Under the pieces are notes generated by a model. That model saw only the letters and a program-made list of their open reading frames with translations, was not told the origin of the DNA and made no database searches. A stretch of DNA of 64,000 bases from Diphasiastrum complanatum. Lineage: Eukaryota; Streptophyta; Lycopodiopsida; Lycopodiales; Lycopodiaceae. Positions 23,461 to 35,560 of the stretch are shown here, in pieces; within the stretch, counting starts at the first letter, position 1, and each line of letters begins with the position of its first letter. The position numbers and the translations under genes were made by a program. The stretch spans positions 1-64,000 of the forward strand of contig MU832134.1 in NCBI GenBank assembly GCA_029204225.1. Direction: 5' to 3'.

Positions 23461-23673
23461 TGATAGGACAAATTCTAATTTCAATTTGTCATCGGTACGC
23501 AACTTCAGCCCCAAACCAAATCTGATTTTTTTTCATTCTTTACATTACCAACCCTAACAATATTGGGTTTGTGACATTATGCATGCTCGGAGTACCCAAG
23601 TGAATCTATTTATGATTTTTGACAGGAGATGATCGACATATCTCAAAAAAATTCTAAGAACTTCACATATATT

Positions 23674-23749
<76 letters not shown>

Positions 23750-23760
23750 CAACATATGAG
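23461..23760. repeat. end of copia remnant and (GA)n tract at 23677-23746
   Basis: After the last copia codons there is a short non-coding stretch and a 70 bp GA microsatellite. No polypurine tract followed by an LTR is visible, so the element is truncated at its 3' side. Confidence 0.7.
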
Positions 23761-24523
23761 CATTAGGAGAGAGAGTTTATGGTTTTTTTAGCATCAGGAT
23801 TTTAAATGGGTAGAAATTTGCTAGAATATTATATTGATACGGAAAAAAGGATGTGATTTTGGTGTAAGATGTAGATACGAACATTTTAGTGCAATATGTA
23901 AATATGAACGTGTGCAGCAATAACATGAGTTATTGTATTGATGTCACCTTGAGAGGCAGTTCATGTGAAATGTTTTTTGCATTTATGGTTTCATGCGAAG
24001 TGTTTGTTTTGCTTTACTATTCATTTTTTTTAAAGAGCAAGATTATCTACAACTTGAACAAGAAATAGTCAACAAAGGTGAGTAAGACAAATTTAGAGCT
24101 CAACTTTATATGACACATAACATTTAGTATAAGTTTGTTATTGATTTCACTTTGCATTCGCGTCGATGCTATATTTTGAGCAAAGGTGAATGTAAACATA
24201 TGTTATTTCCAATTACTAGCTTGTGAGAGGTGAGTGCCAACAATATGGCTCAGTTTTGAGAGAAAAAAAATGGCTTAGCTGTAATATAAGTAGTTATTAC
24301 ATGTTCATTTGAATATATTGATGGTTGTCGTCAGAATACATCAATTTTATATGTCAATAACCTTTTTTGATTATTTGCTTATTTATGCAATGGATATGTA
24401 TAAGGATGTTTTCTGCATGAGATGGTCCATTGTTTGCATGCAGGTATAGAGGTTGTCTGGTGGGCATCCCACATTTTGGTTTTGCTTGGAGTTCGATTCC
24501 CCATTAACCTTGCATGGTCCTTG

Positions 24524-24630
24524 GATACATACTTTAAAAATGCATTTCTAGTAAGTGAAGCCACGTATTGGTGCATGATACATACTTTGAAAATGCATTT
24601 CTAGTAAGTGAAGCCACATATTGGTGCATG
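24524..24630. repeat. 53 bp tandem duplication
   Basis: Two head-to-tail units, 24524-24576 and 24577-24630, both beginning gatacatacttt and containing tgcatttctagtaagtgaag, with three or so base differences. A recent local duplication. Confidence 0.9.
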
Positions 24631-27102
24631 TTGTTTTGAACCCTAAATCCAATAATACCATTGTTTGCCGCATGAATCAATTTGATGATGTTGGAACTAG
24701 TGATTGCTATTGAGAAACCATTTGGAAGTAGACCAAACGAAAACTTTATAATACTCATCGTCTATAATTTTATGACATGCATTGGTAATTTATTTTTTTT
24801 CGTATCATTTTTACCTTTTGCAGTGCACACTATACTTCGATTGTTTTTTGTAATCTTTTGCCAATCTGATGAAGCTACTACAAAGGTTACAAAAATGTCA
24901 GTATTGTCACTTTCCACATATGGAAAGAGTGCTACTAAGCCTCGAGAATGTTGCACGCATGAGAATCGAAGTAGCCAAACTTGCCTCATAAAAATGAGAT
25001 CATATTATATGGGGCATATACCTTTAAAAAGGCAGTTACAAAAAACACAATGGATAGTGAAGCATGCCCCATAATATGGTTAAGGCATGAGATTTATCCC
25101 AGCTTCTTTTACAAGGGTAATGTAAAGCTTTTGCAGAGCGAAATATATATTTTGCACGATAACCCTTGCAAAAATTATCAACAATGGTCATACAAGTTGC
25201 TTCTACCATGTTTGTAGGATTTTATAGACAATTTATATTAATTGTAGAATTCACAAGGCCTTACCAAAATTCAGAATTCTCCCTATATAAATTTCAAAAT
25301 AACGATACATAAACTTGTGTATATGGATAATAAATTGATAACGCTAAAGAGTTTTTCCAAACACTGGCTCATACAAATTTTTTACTTTAAATGTGTCGGG
25401 TTTACTGTAAAAAATTTTACTTACTGGTTCATAGATTTTATTTCATTGTAGATGTCAATTTTTATAAAACTTATGTTTTGTATATTGTATGTGGTATGTA
25501 TGTACAGTATTATGTTTGATTAATTTTAGACCCCATTTAAATAGACAATTAGTTAAAATCAAATTTGTGGAGTCTAACCCAATGCTTGCCAAAAACCTAT
25601 AATCCATTGAAAAAAGACTTCCAGATTTTTAAATCACCTAGTAAGAAAATTTTTATAGGTTCTCATAACCTACATGTTTAAGCACTTATAGGTTATGAGC
25701 CTATCAAGAACTAAATTATAGGTTTTTATTTTCAAAGAAATTTTTTTTGGTTTAAGGTTTTAGAAATGATTAGTATGGCTCTAGGCTCTAATACATTATT
25801 TGAGTGGCCCATAATAAAGTGTTAACAAATGCATTTCATTTTACTTCTTTTAAAATACAAAAATCATACGAGTATTTCTTTGTCATTATTAAAATCAAAA
25901 TGTAAAAATTAAACATTTTGATATTGATTATTACATCACCCTAATTTCTTGTCGTTTTTTAGAAGCTGTCGATTTTTCAAAAATCTTCTCTTTTGAATCT
26001 TGCATCTCAATTTGCTTTCGGCAAAATATTACAAATTTACATTAATAACTGATTCTATTGATAAAGCTATGTAACATAAGGTTTATATGAATCCACCGAC
26101 TTTATTACACAAAAATTTCTTGCATTTGAAAACATTAAACAAAATTTTGCTTGCATCTAAAAAATGTTGTCTTTTTTATAAAAGTTAATTTCCTATACTT
26201 TTTTTACACAGTCGATTTTTGGAAAAAGATGTGAATTCCATTCTTATACTTGCTGACTTTACCGAACAATGAGCCAAACTTTTATCAAAGCCTTCTTGAA
26301 AGTTTTTTTTTTTTTAAGCCTTCTCCATATAAAATTGTAGGCTTTTGGCCCATGAGTTGTTAAAAAGCCTAAAAAAAAAAATTAATAGGTTTTGTGTTAG
26401 GTTAAAAAAAACGTTTTCCGCAAGCACTCATCTAACCTGCCATATTAATGTGTAATTAATTCATAATCAATTATATGCAATTCAATTTTTTAAATCACAA
26501 CAATCTTCCAAAGTTTGTGCAAAAGTAACTTTAGTTAAAAGCTTGAAAGGCATTTATATTTTGTTTGAAAATCATATGAAAGATGCACGTGAGGTTGAGT
26601 GAAGGGCATTTTTGAAGAGTGGAAGAGGATGGCCAGGTGGGGGTGGTACAACAATAGCACCTACCATAATGTCATTAACACATGGCAGATACCTCCTGCA
26701 GTCATAATCCATATTGATCCAAGAAGGGTGATTTTTCATTTGTAGGGTTTTTTAGGTTTAGGGTTTTTCTAGGGTTTAGTGGGGGGGGGGGGGGGGGGAG
26801 GCCTTGCCTGAGGGCCTTCTTTGCTGGGAGGGCCCTTGCCCGAGGGCGGGAGCCCGAGGGCAGGCCCCGACCAGCAAGGAAGGCCCGAGGGCTTCAGGAC
26901 TTCCCCTACATAATGCCATTGTGCGAAGGTTTTTTTTTTTTTTTCGTTTTATGGTCGTACGGTACGACCGTATGGCCGTACGCGTGGACCAGTTTTTTTT
27001 TTTTTTCTCGGTTTTTTTTTCGTTTTTTTTCGCAAAGTTTTTTATGTTTGTGGTGGAATGTGGATGTGGACAGCCAATGATGGGCTGCCACATAGCACAT
27101 GC

Positions 27103-27235
27103 ACATTCCACCGGAGAGAGGAGAGAGAACGTGCATTCCACCAGAGAGAAAACGTGCATTCCATCGAAGAGAGGAGAGAGAGTGAATTCCACCGGAGAGA
27201 GGAGAGAGAATGACAGATTCATAGGAGAGAGAAAA
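27103..27235. repeat. ~30 bp purine-rich minisatellite
   Basis: Four imperfect units built on 'cattccaccggagagaggag' with variable GA runs. The frames on either strand across it are repeat artefacts. Confidence 0.75.
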
Positions 27236-27340
27236 TTGGATGGACATTATGCTCCTCGAGGTGGTCCCAAAATACAAAGGACACCTGAGCACAAGGCATT
27301 ACGAGAAGATAAATAGCCATAAAATGAGGTGTTATAGACC

Positions 27341-27372
<32 letters not shown>

Positions 27373-27648
27373 ATAGCCACATCATCCTTTAGAAAATGTT
27401 GGCTTCTTTTAGTTGATGAAAAAACATGAAGCAAGCAGCTCATTTTGATTTATACAAAGTTTTAAGAATCACACATCCATTTATTACATCAACTCTTGCT
27501 GCCCCGCAACCGACGTGGGTACTGTAGCAGCTACAAGGGCGCATTTTGGATTTCTGGGATCTACTTTACAGCCTCAATATCCTTAGAAACTGCAATCAAT
27601 CTGCAGCAAGAGCAGGGGCCATGCCAGAGGCTTAACCTTTTTTTTTCT

Positions 27649-27724
<76 letters not shown>
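27649..27724. repeat. compound (TG)12(GA)26 microsatellite in the HHP 3' UTR
   Basis: (TG)n at 27649-27672 passes directly into (GA)n to 27724, ending 24 bases beyond the stop codon of the minus-strand HHP gene. In the transcript it reads as (UC)n then (CA)n in the 3' UTR, a potential pyrimidine-tract-binding site. Confidence 0.95.
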
Positions 27725-27726
<2 letters not shown>

Positions 27727-27747
27727 TTGAAATTCCTCCATTTGAGA

Positions 27748-28407
27748 TCAAGCATCACAACCCTTGAAATCCCTCCAATTGAGATATAGCAGCCCGGCTT
27801 GATAATGGGTGTAGGCGCCAGCAACAACAAGCACATGAAAAAGTTGGTGGCTATGCCCAGCAATATCAAACCATCCTGGCATCCATCGCTCTGGTATTCG
27901 GGTTGCATACACCAGAGCACCAATGCCATAGAACAAACCCATGGTAATCTCGTAGCCCGTTGTGGCCAGCACTGCTGGTTCATCATAATGAAGAAAACAT
28001 TTGTGTAAGACAGGAGCAATTCCTGTTACTCCCATTCCAGCAAATAATGCTGCCCTGAAAGTGCGGTATTCAGGAGTCTGAAAGACAGGTAGTAAGGACA
28101 CCAAGATAGTTGCGATTCCCATGCAAGTGATAGTGATAAGGTAAATGTTCCTCCACAGTGGATTGCACAAGAAAGCATAATAAACAAGAGGATAAAAAGA
28201 CGCTGCTATTAGGGAGGCAATCCCTGCATAATCTACTCTCAGCATAATATAAGCCATGCGCTCGGAGACGCACGATAACAGGTGGCAGGTTGTGCTGGAA
28301 AGTAGACAGAACATTGCACCTCCCAAAAAAATGAAAAACGGCCAGCGTGATATCGGTTTCGAAAGAAAAGGTGCCATCAGCTTTGCCACATCCTCTTTCA
28401 TCGTTTG
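27748..28407 (-). CDS. HHP4/HHP5-like heptahelical membrane protein, exon 3 (membrane core)
   Basis: Last exon of a three-exon gene (27748-28407, 28615-28864, 34626-34921; 401 residues spliced). It starts after a ttgcag acceptor with QTMKEDVAKLMAP and encodes the seven-helix PAQR/ADIPOR core. Family hallmarks are visible: GGAMFCLLSSTTCHLLSC (Ser/His of the metal site), MLRVDYAGIASLIAASFYP (Asp-Tyr), and near the end GHSHQLFHVLVVAGAYTHY (the H-x3-H zinc ligands). The stop TGA is at 27748-27750. Plant HHPs are membrane proteins related to adiponectin and progestin receptors; HHP1 of Arabidopsis links hormone, sugar and salt responses. This copy has no stop or shift and looks functional. Confidence 0.95.
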   Translation of the reverse strand, partial: QTMKEDVAKLMAPFLSKPISRWPFFIFLGGAMFCLLSSTTCHLLSCVSERMAYIMLRVDYAGIASLIAASFYPLVYYAFLCNPLWRNIYLITITCMGIATILVSLLPVFQTPEYRTFRAALFAGMGVTGIAPVLHKCFLHYDEPAVLATTGYEITMGLFYGIGALVYATRIPERWMPGWFDIAGHSHQLFHVLVVAGAYTHYQAGLLYLNWRDFKGCDA

Positions 28408-28614
28408 CTGCAAAAAGAAAGCTCTGTGTAAATGCTACACTGAAACTAACGAAGCTCATGCTAATGAAGGTTATGAATTTCCAACACATGACAGCGCAAT
28501 TTAAGATTAACGACATAAATCTCAGCTCCCAGCTAATAAAATGGAATTTTCACCATAAAAATTAAACAGCAAACATTACATTAGCAAACATCAACACTAC
28601 CATGCAAGGCATAC

Positions 28615-28864
28615 CAGGACACATTGGTTTGTCTGATTTGACGTCGCAAGAGATTCAGGAAGGCAGTTGGAGAGTATCTCTGGCAAATGCCAGCTCGTCG
28701 GAAACGAGGATAGAGCAGGCAGTGATGGAAGGCTTGTCAGTAACTGTGTCTGCAACGTCTGAAAGTCAGATAAGTTCGGTAATGAAGGCAATCGGGGTAG
28801 ACTGGGCCGCTCCACTGCAGTGTAGATGGTCAAACAGACGAACAATAGGAATCCAACCAAATGC
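28615..28864 (-). CDS. HHP4/HHP5-like protein, exon 2
   Basis: After a tttcag acceptor (28865) the codon split with exon 1 gives Thr, then HLVGFLLFVCLTIYTAVERP: the first membrane helix directly follows the NETLNIWT motif of exon 1, as in all PAQR proteins. A lumenal/extracellular loop rich in Leu, Pro and Ser follows (28640-28780), ending CVL before a GTATGC donor at 28614. The intron to exon 3 is only 207 bases. The loop length and the CVL end agree with the HHP4/HHP5 type rather than the shorter HHP1 type. Confidence 0.93.
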
Positions 28865-28901
28865 CTGAAAGGATAACACATAACACTCGTCGCAATTAGG
28901 T

Positions 28902-28949
<48 letters not shown>

Positions 28950-29281
28950 TCACATTATTATCGATATATTTTAGTTTACAATCCTAAATTAGTCCTAACC
29001 CTAACCATAAAATAAGCCCTAATCTTCCTTGGTCACAAAAACTAATAGAATTAAAACAGCAGCAACACAGAAACAAATTGTCCCGAATGGCGGAGTTCCT
29101 CAACAAAACAGCTATTCCATTGCAACAATCAAGCTCATTCAACTCCCTACAACCTAAAATGTTCTGCTACTAGCCTCGCACTTCTAGCTATTCTCAGATT
29201 GCATCCATCCTAAAATTCTGCGCTGCTAATAATTGCAGGAATTCTGTCAGTCATCATGGCCTACATAATAACAAACAAAAG

Positions 29282-29327
<46 letters not shown>

Positions 29328-30264
29328 GCAGTTTTAGAGTAGTTTTACATTAAGCATACAATTCCAAGCCTTGCACATATTCAGTAGATCGCAGGCACCA
29401 TTACAGAAAAAACTTAAAATACAATGCCGCTGCTACAACGGTCTGTTCAAGTTCATCGTTAGCAGCAACTGCCCCATTGGCAGCGAACAAGAAGAACATC
29501 GACTCTCTACTCACTCTCACTCTCTCACTCTCTCTCTCTCTCACTCAAGTGCATCCCAATTCACCGTTCATCCTCCGCTCTGAACATTGCTCACGCAACT
29601 TTTTTTTTTTTGCAAGTCTCTACGTCTCGTGTACTTTCTTAAATCAATTGATTTTTTTTTTTCCAACCTCCAAGTTCCTACAACTTTCAAGGCTGGCCGG
29701 TTTTGCATTCAAGTTCAGAATTGGAATGAAATTCTCTTAGGAAATTAATTTTGTGCAATTTAAAACTTGGTATAAAATCAAAATAGTATACAACCCTCAA
29801 TAACAAGCATAGATTGAAGTACTTTAACCTAAGTTTGCCAAAAGAAATCCAAAGAGTTAATGCTATTTATTGTTACATGTATATCTACTTTCTAAAAGTC
29901 AACACAAAATGTAATTGATGAAAAAAGTTCCTCTTACTTTTGCATCAAGGAGGTAAGTTTCTTGCTACTCATATTTTTAGCCGATTTTTAGACTTTTGGC
30001 TTCTTGCTTGTTTCAAGATTAATCGGTAAATTTTAAAACCAATCAGTTGGCTGTAGGACTTTGCCAGTTCTCTGTCAACACTAGCTCTGAAGATCCTCCA
30101 ATCCCCGTCCATTGGCACCTTGGCAATCCGCTTCTGTTGAAACAACTTGATCAATGGAGCTGTGGCTTCAAAGACCATTTGTTCTTGCTCATTCTTTTGA
30201 TGTATCTAAGATGAAATCCTTGCAACAACTAGGTTGTGCTGACGTCGAGACCACTTCTCCCTCC

Positions 30265-30328
<64 letters not shown>

Positions 30329-32351
30329 TTATCTCTCTTGAACATTCCAAATATTTCTCTCTTAAACTCTGGAAAATTCTAGAAACAAATTAGATACCAG
30401 AAATTTTAGGGTCTTTATAAAGCCCTAAAATCTGGCATGGCCCAATCAAAATGTTTCTAACACTGCACATTTTCTCTCTCACGTATGCACCCACACTCCC
30501 ACATCCAGAGACATGTATCATTGTCTTAGATAGTCCTTTCTATCCTAGTACCTACTATGAGCTTATGATGAACCTTGGTCTAAGTAATCACTGGGAGAAT
30601 TGTGTGAGACTAACCCCTTGGAGAGAGTTTTGGAACTTGCATATTCACTTGTCCTCACAAATGATCTTAAATGACACAAGAAATATGGCAAGTGAGCTTG
30701 ACATACCCATTCTTATTGACCAAACCCTTCTCAAGGGCGAAGGGAGTACCTGTAGCCAAGGGTGTAGCCAGAGGCAAAAAGGGTCAGGAGGTAGATCTTC
30801 CTCCACTTGAAAATAATTTTTCGTTTTTTTTTTGCCATGTGCATAAACTTTTTTTACTTTCTTTTGAAGGCACCCTTTTTTGCCAAACCTTTCGCTTGAA
30901 AGGTACCGATGGCAAAAAGAAACTTAAAAATTATTTCACATGACGTAAGGTGCATGCAAAAAAATTACAAAAAAACAAGTGCAGCTCTCCGTTACCAAAA
31001 AGTGAAAATTGGTTTTAAACTGAGTTGCAGCGGATCGCGATCCGCTGGAAAAATGATCCGGATCGCCAGCGATCCGGGACCAAAAACTCTATCCCGGATC
31101 GCAAAAAAATTTGCAAATTTTTTTTTTATTGTGGAGGGATCCCCACAGCTAGTTGCAATATATGACCAATGAATAGCAGCAGAAATACTGAAGCAGATAC
31201 AAATGAAATGATTAGCCAATGTTATATCTACAAATCCGTATCTACAAAAACAATTTGCTTCAGTATCTGATTGAAGGGACTAGCTTGGGGATTAACTATC
31301 TGAAATCAAGCAATAGAACTGCTCTTTTGAAATCCTTTCACATGATACCCATATTGGCAGGTTTGAAAAAACAAAACAAAAAAAATTTGCGTTCCGAAAA
31401 ACCCTAATGGGAAATTCCGGATCACATTCCGAAACGCGTTCCAGATCGCGGCCAACATCTTTGGTTTTAAATGATAGAAACAACTTCAAGAAGAGGAGAT
31501 CTTGCGAACTGTCAATTAATTTCGGCCAACGACATAAGGAAACAATCCAAAATCCGGACAAATTACTTGGATAAACAAATTCCAACTTGCAAAAAATCAG
31601 TTAACATGGAAGTGCCACCCAAAACTTTGCAAGCCAAATATGTTGTCGTTATACTGGTGTCAACGAAATGAAAGTTATTTAAACTTTTGAATCACATGTG
31701 GTTAATGTGAATCATGGGTTATGAAATTTTTCTAGCCATAGGGCATTTGCAAAAAAAAATATTGGACAAACAAATACAAAGATGAGGTAGGTATGGTAAG
31801 GGCTTAAAATCACTAAATAACATTAAAAGAAGAATCATTTTTAGATTGAAATAAAAAATGATAATTGTTCTTTTGTAAGAAAATGCACTTTCCCACTAAT
31901 GAATCATATTTCTTGAAGAAAATTTACCAAAACCTTTGCATGCAATGTTGAAAAAATGAGGATCATGCAGCGGAGTAGATAAGCACAAGTTGATGAAAGC
32001 AATTTATGACAAAGGAATATTGCTGCTAATGTGTGAACTTTTTGAATCACATCAATATTGCCGTAGATCTTCTCGATACAAACAATCAATAACGGAATAA
32101 GTCAATTTTAAAAAGGCAAACAAGTTATAGAACATTAATGAAGGAGGACAATGTTCAAACTTTGCACATTTTAATGATTGAAAAACATAGGAAAAACAGT
32201 CTAATTAATTGATTAGAAAAAAAGTACATGAAGATCGATCTAATGATCTATATGAACTATTGAAGTATTAGTATGCACTATAGTTGCATTGTGTTTCTAG
32301 AAACGCGTTCAAAAATGCGTTTCTGAAATGGGGGAGCGTTTCTGAGAAACA

Positions 32352-32390
<39 letters not shown>

Positions 32391-34625
32391 AATATGGGTA
32401 TCAAATTAAAGCATTTATTAAGGGCAATTCATTTATGTAAGTTACCAAATGTTTCGGGTACAATGTGGTCCAGTTTGAGGAAATGTGTTAAAAGTTTTCT
32501 ATGAAAATGTGTTCCATTTCCTGTCAAATCACTACATCGATAATGAGCAGTTACTATGCCAAGAGAGTTTCTGCATATATCAAATCTTAGTTTTCCCTGA
32601 ACTTTTTGATAGACCCAAAGGAGTTAACATAACAAATACCCGGAATTTGAATTGGAGAGTCTTTTGAACACAAACAATCTGCATAGTACCTATTCTACTT
32701 TTCTAAATATGAAATAGGAGATTCGAACTAAAGAAATGTTAAACTTCAAAGAACCTTTCATGTTGACATGTATCAGGCTGTTCTCTTTCTTTCCAATGCT
32801 TAGCTGGTGCTATTCTCAGTTGGTTTTGCCTCCACCCTTTAAGATAATGAAGAAGCGTCCCATCATCTTAGCATGTCAGTTCCAGAGTTTAAGTCAAGCT
32901 GCCCACCCTCCCCCCATCTATCCTCCTGCATAAGTTTTTAATTTTTAATTTTTAATTTTTTGCGATTCTGGTCCAGAATCGCGTTTTTCTAGGAACATTT
33001 TTTCCCATAAACACGTTTATTGCAGCTATGGTATATATCTAATAGTGGATGATCTCATGGGGTGGCTTTATCTGAGGACAAATTGTATCAGTGCACGAGA
33101 CTCGATGTTCAAGTTTTGCAAGAAGGCTCATTGAGGTTAGGGGATGTTATTTTACAAGAGTGGATCTAAATTTTTGGATAATGATCAATTAACGATTTGT
33201 TATCCTTTCACTGATGTAGATAGTCGCTACTTAATTATCATTGTCTAAACATCTGATTCAATATATTGTATAGCCTTGAGTTGGTTGAGCTAAAATATTG
33301 AGTTCGTCACCACGGATGACACCACTACAACTCCACTCAAGGTGGATGAAGATTGGACATAATATATTGTATGCAATAGGCAAGATTCAAGAACTTCTAT
33401 ATGAAGTTGCATGTTCCCATTATTTTATGTAGGTCAACACTACTTGCAAAAAATAGTTGAAAAACACAACTCTCTTATTATGGCATAACTCGAATCTACG
33501 CATGATGGGTTTGAAATGAAAGTAAATTTCAACTCTCTCATAATTCAGTTCAGAGCACATTTTGCATATTTTTTATTTGAGATGCTAATCTCTTGAATGC
33601 TTCTTGGTTTCCAAGGGGAGGCTCGAACCTGGGACCAAAGAAACTTTTGAATGATGTCACTATTGGCCCAACATCCTTTATTTTGAGTTTGAGAAGATCA
33701 AGATTTTGTGCATAACAATGCATTTATTACAATTGTGGGCCCTCCAAGAAAAAAGGGCTAAAATCTTGTGAACTAAGTTGAATACTATTCTAAACTTCAT
33801 AGCATTTAAGAGAATCCATTAAGAAACGAGGAAACTCACTAAAGAAAGTAGGCTGGGTTCCTTCCTCATTGAAGGGCATTGAAGAGCTCTGAGCTCCACC
33901 ATGCCCCCTCATGATCATGATCTCTCACCACCCTTGGATGAGGGAGGCACCCTCTCATCTTGGAGGTAGCACCCTCTCATCTTGGAGGTAGGCAACCATT
34001 TGAGCCCAGACACATTTAAAATGTGTGGTCCACAATCTGTTTCATCCCCGGCCCAAAATCACATTTGTAAACTTTTCAAAACCTAATCCCATGATCTAAG
34101 TCTGCTTGCTAATTCATAGGAGAAGTAAACTCTCAAAGATCTTGAATGAAGAACTCCCTCGTTTTTGGTCTGTACAACCCCATAAGCTTGTTCGTATTAC
34201 CCCGGAATACTGGTGTATACAAAGCATTTAGAAATCTTCCACATAAACTGTAATGAAATAAAGCAAAAAAATTCAGAAGTTTCAACACGGTAAGATGAAA
34301 TTGCTCACGGATTTACTTTCTGCAAAGAACTGCTCATTCATCCATCAATCCAAGCTCTGTGATAAGAAAAGCTTTCTAACTTATCAATCAAGAACAATTA
34401 TACACCTCCAACCGACATATCGGTCGAACTACTGAGCTGTATTTTAATCATCAACATCTTGTCCGTGACCATCAAAACCAATTAAGATTAATTGTAACAA
34501 CTCATCAAACAGCACAAACAGAACAACTCAACACAAGTTCATAAACCGTGATATTTTGCTGATTTATCTTATTCGTAAGCGTGTCACCAACAGCGAAAAC
34601 ATTACCAAACGTGAAGAGTACTTAC
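28865..34625 (-). other. HHP intron 1 (5761 bases)
   Basis: It begins GTAAGT at 34625 and ends CAG at 28865. It holds TC microsatellites (28905, 29284, 29515, 30269), a TG run (32354-32389) and a patch around 31028-31110 with a 20-base perfect palindrome and several ggatcgc words. An inverted repeat lies at about 32961-32981 (gcgattctgg with ccagaatcgc). No coding region is recognised inside; the frame at 30451-30810 (+) has no known relatives. Intron length suggests a large genome. Confidence 0.85.
28905..28946. repeat. (TC)21 microsatellite near the 3' end of HHP intron 1
   Basis: On the gene's strand this is a (GA)n run ending about 40 bases before the acceptor at 28865, that is, upstream of the polypyrimidine tract. 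Comparable TC runs follow at 29284-29322, about 29515-29543 and 30269-30320 in the same intron. Confidence 0.95.
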
Positions 34626-34921
34626 GTCCAGATGTTGAGAGTTTCGTTATGAATCGTAAACATGCTGAGAAGAGTTTCCTTAAGCGGCCAGTCAGCCCTG
34701 TAATGTTTCAATATATACTCATTGTCTCTGAGGTAGTCAGGGAGTGCATGATACTCCACCAGGTGATATTTCTCTTTAACCTTCTGCCACAGCCTGCCCG
34801 CCTTTGAGGTAGATGGACTCTCTGGGGGACTCCGTTCCTTACTCAATTCCCCCGCCGGACCATCGGTTGTCGCTCCATCGGCCATATTGAGTTCTGACCG
34901 ATCGCCTGAACTGCAAACCAT
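34626..34921 (-). CDS. HHP4/HHP5-like protein, exon 1 (cytosolic N-terminus)
   Basis: The start chosen is ATG at 34921; a second ATG 12 codons on (MADGATTDGPAG) is also possible. The N-terminal 60 residues are Ser/Pro/Glu-rich and variable. Then KEKYHLVEYHALPDYLRDNE, ILKHYRADWPLKETLLSMF and HNETLNIWT form the conserved plant HHP entry segment ('L..Y..LP.Y..DNE.I..YYR..W...' then 'HNETLNIWTH'). It ends inside the Thr codon at a GTAAGT donor. Upstream sequence to about 35600 is the promoter. Confidence 0.94.
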
Positions 34922-35560
34922 CTACGCTTTCAATCTCTTACGTCTCCGTCTGCAATCAACCCACAAACTCAAGCAATTCAGATGAATCTGCGTTGTTCTC
35001 ACTCCACCAACTCCGAAAGCAGTTATTAATTCTTTCCTTCATAAAATTTGCTAAACAAACATGATCAGATCTCTTTTCTGAACTAGCTCAATCCAAAAAC
35101 GATGCTATTCACTAGATTACTCTGCTTCCAGAGAGAAACAAGGCTTGAACATGATCTGATCTCTTTTCTGAATTAGCTCAATCCAAAAACGATGCTATTC
35201 ACTAGATTACTCTGCTTCCAGAGAGAAACAAGGCTTAGCAAGCCATACTTAAATCGTTTTGCTCGCCCAATTCCTAAGGAATTCTATGGAGCAGAGAAAG
35301 AAAAGAGGGTTCGATCAGCGATCCAATCTGTCAGTCTATTGTCACATACGAAATATCGCCAGCTCTACCGAATATCTCAAATCTACCGAATCTTAGATTC
35401 GCCTGCTAGACCTAGAATCCGACTAACCGATACCTACACGCCACGTGTCTAATCGTCCATAACCCTAGCAAGCACCAGCAATGGTTCTTTGACACGTGTG
35501 CACAGACCCTTTGCGTGACGGCTCTCGCTTTCTGTCCTGCCTTGTATCTTGTACATGAAA
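34922..35560 (-). promoter_or_regulatory. promoter and 5' UTR of the HHP gene, with two G-boxes and a 90 bp tandem duplication
   Basis: Two CACGTG G-box/ABRE cores lie at 35442-35447 (in ccacgtgtc) and 35493-35498 (in gacacgtgtgc), about 520-575 bases upstream of the start codon. Such pairs often mediate abscisic-acid or light responses in plants. Between them and the gene, 35061-35150 is repeated at 35151-35236 with few differences. No TATA box is obvious. Confidence 0.55.

Larger units (their letters stand above)
23761..27330. other. 3.6 kb without a recognisable gene; local repeats
   Basis: AT-rich intergenic DNA. Open frames at 24682-25074 (+) and 26804-27316 (+) or 26776-27222 (-) have no family signature. 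Within it are a 53 bp tandem duplication (24524-24630), an 18-base G run at 26781-26798 followed by GC-rich short repeats (26800-26890), a CGTACG-rich palindromic patch (26950-26985) and a ~30 bp purine-rich minisatellite (27103-27235). Confidence 0.6.

Noticed and set aside
24682-25074. 130-residue plus-strand frame in AT-rich DNA
   Set aside because: No recognisable domain, no neighbour of related function, composition like the surrounding intergenic DNA.
26776-27316. Overlapping frames of 128-170 residues on both strands
   Set aside because: They read through poly-T, G-run and GA repeats; low-complexity Phe/Lys and Arg/Gly stretches only.
30451-30943. A nested gene in HHP intron 1 (plus strand)
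   Set aside because: Two overlapping frames with no known motif and no evidence of transcription signals.
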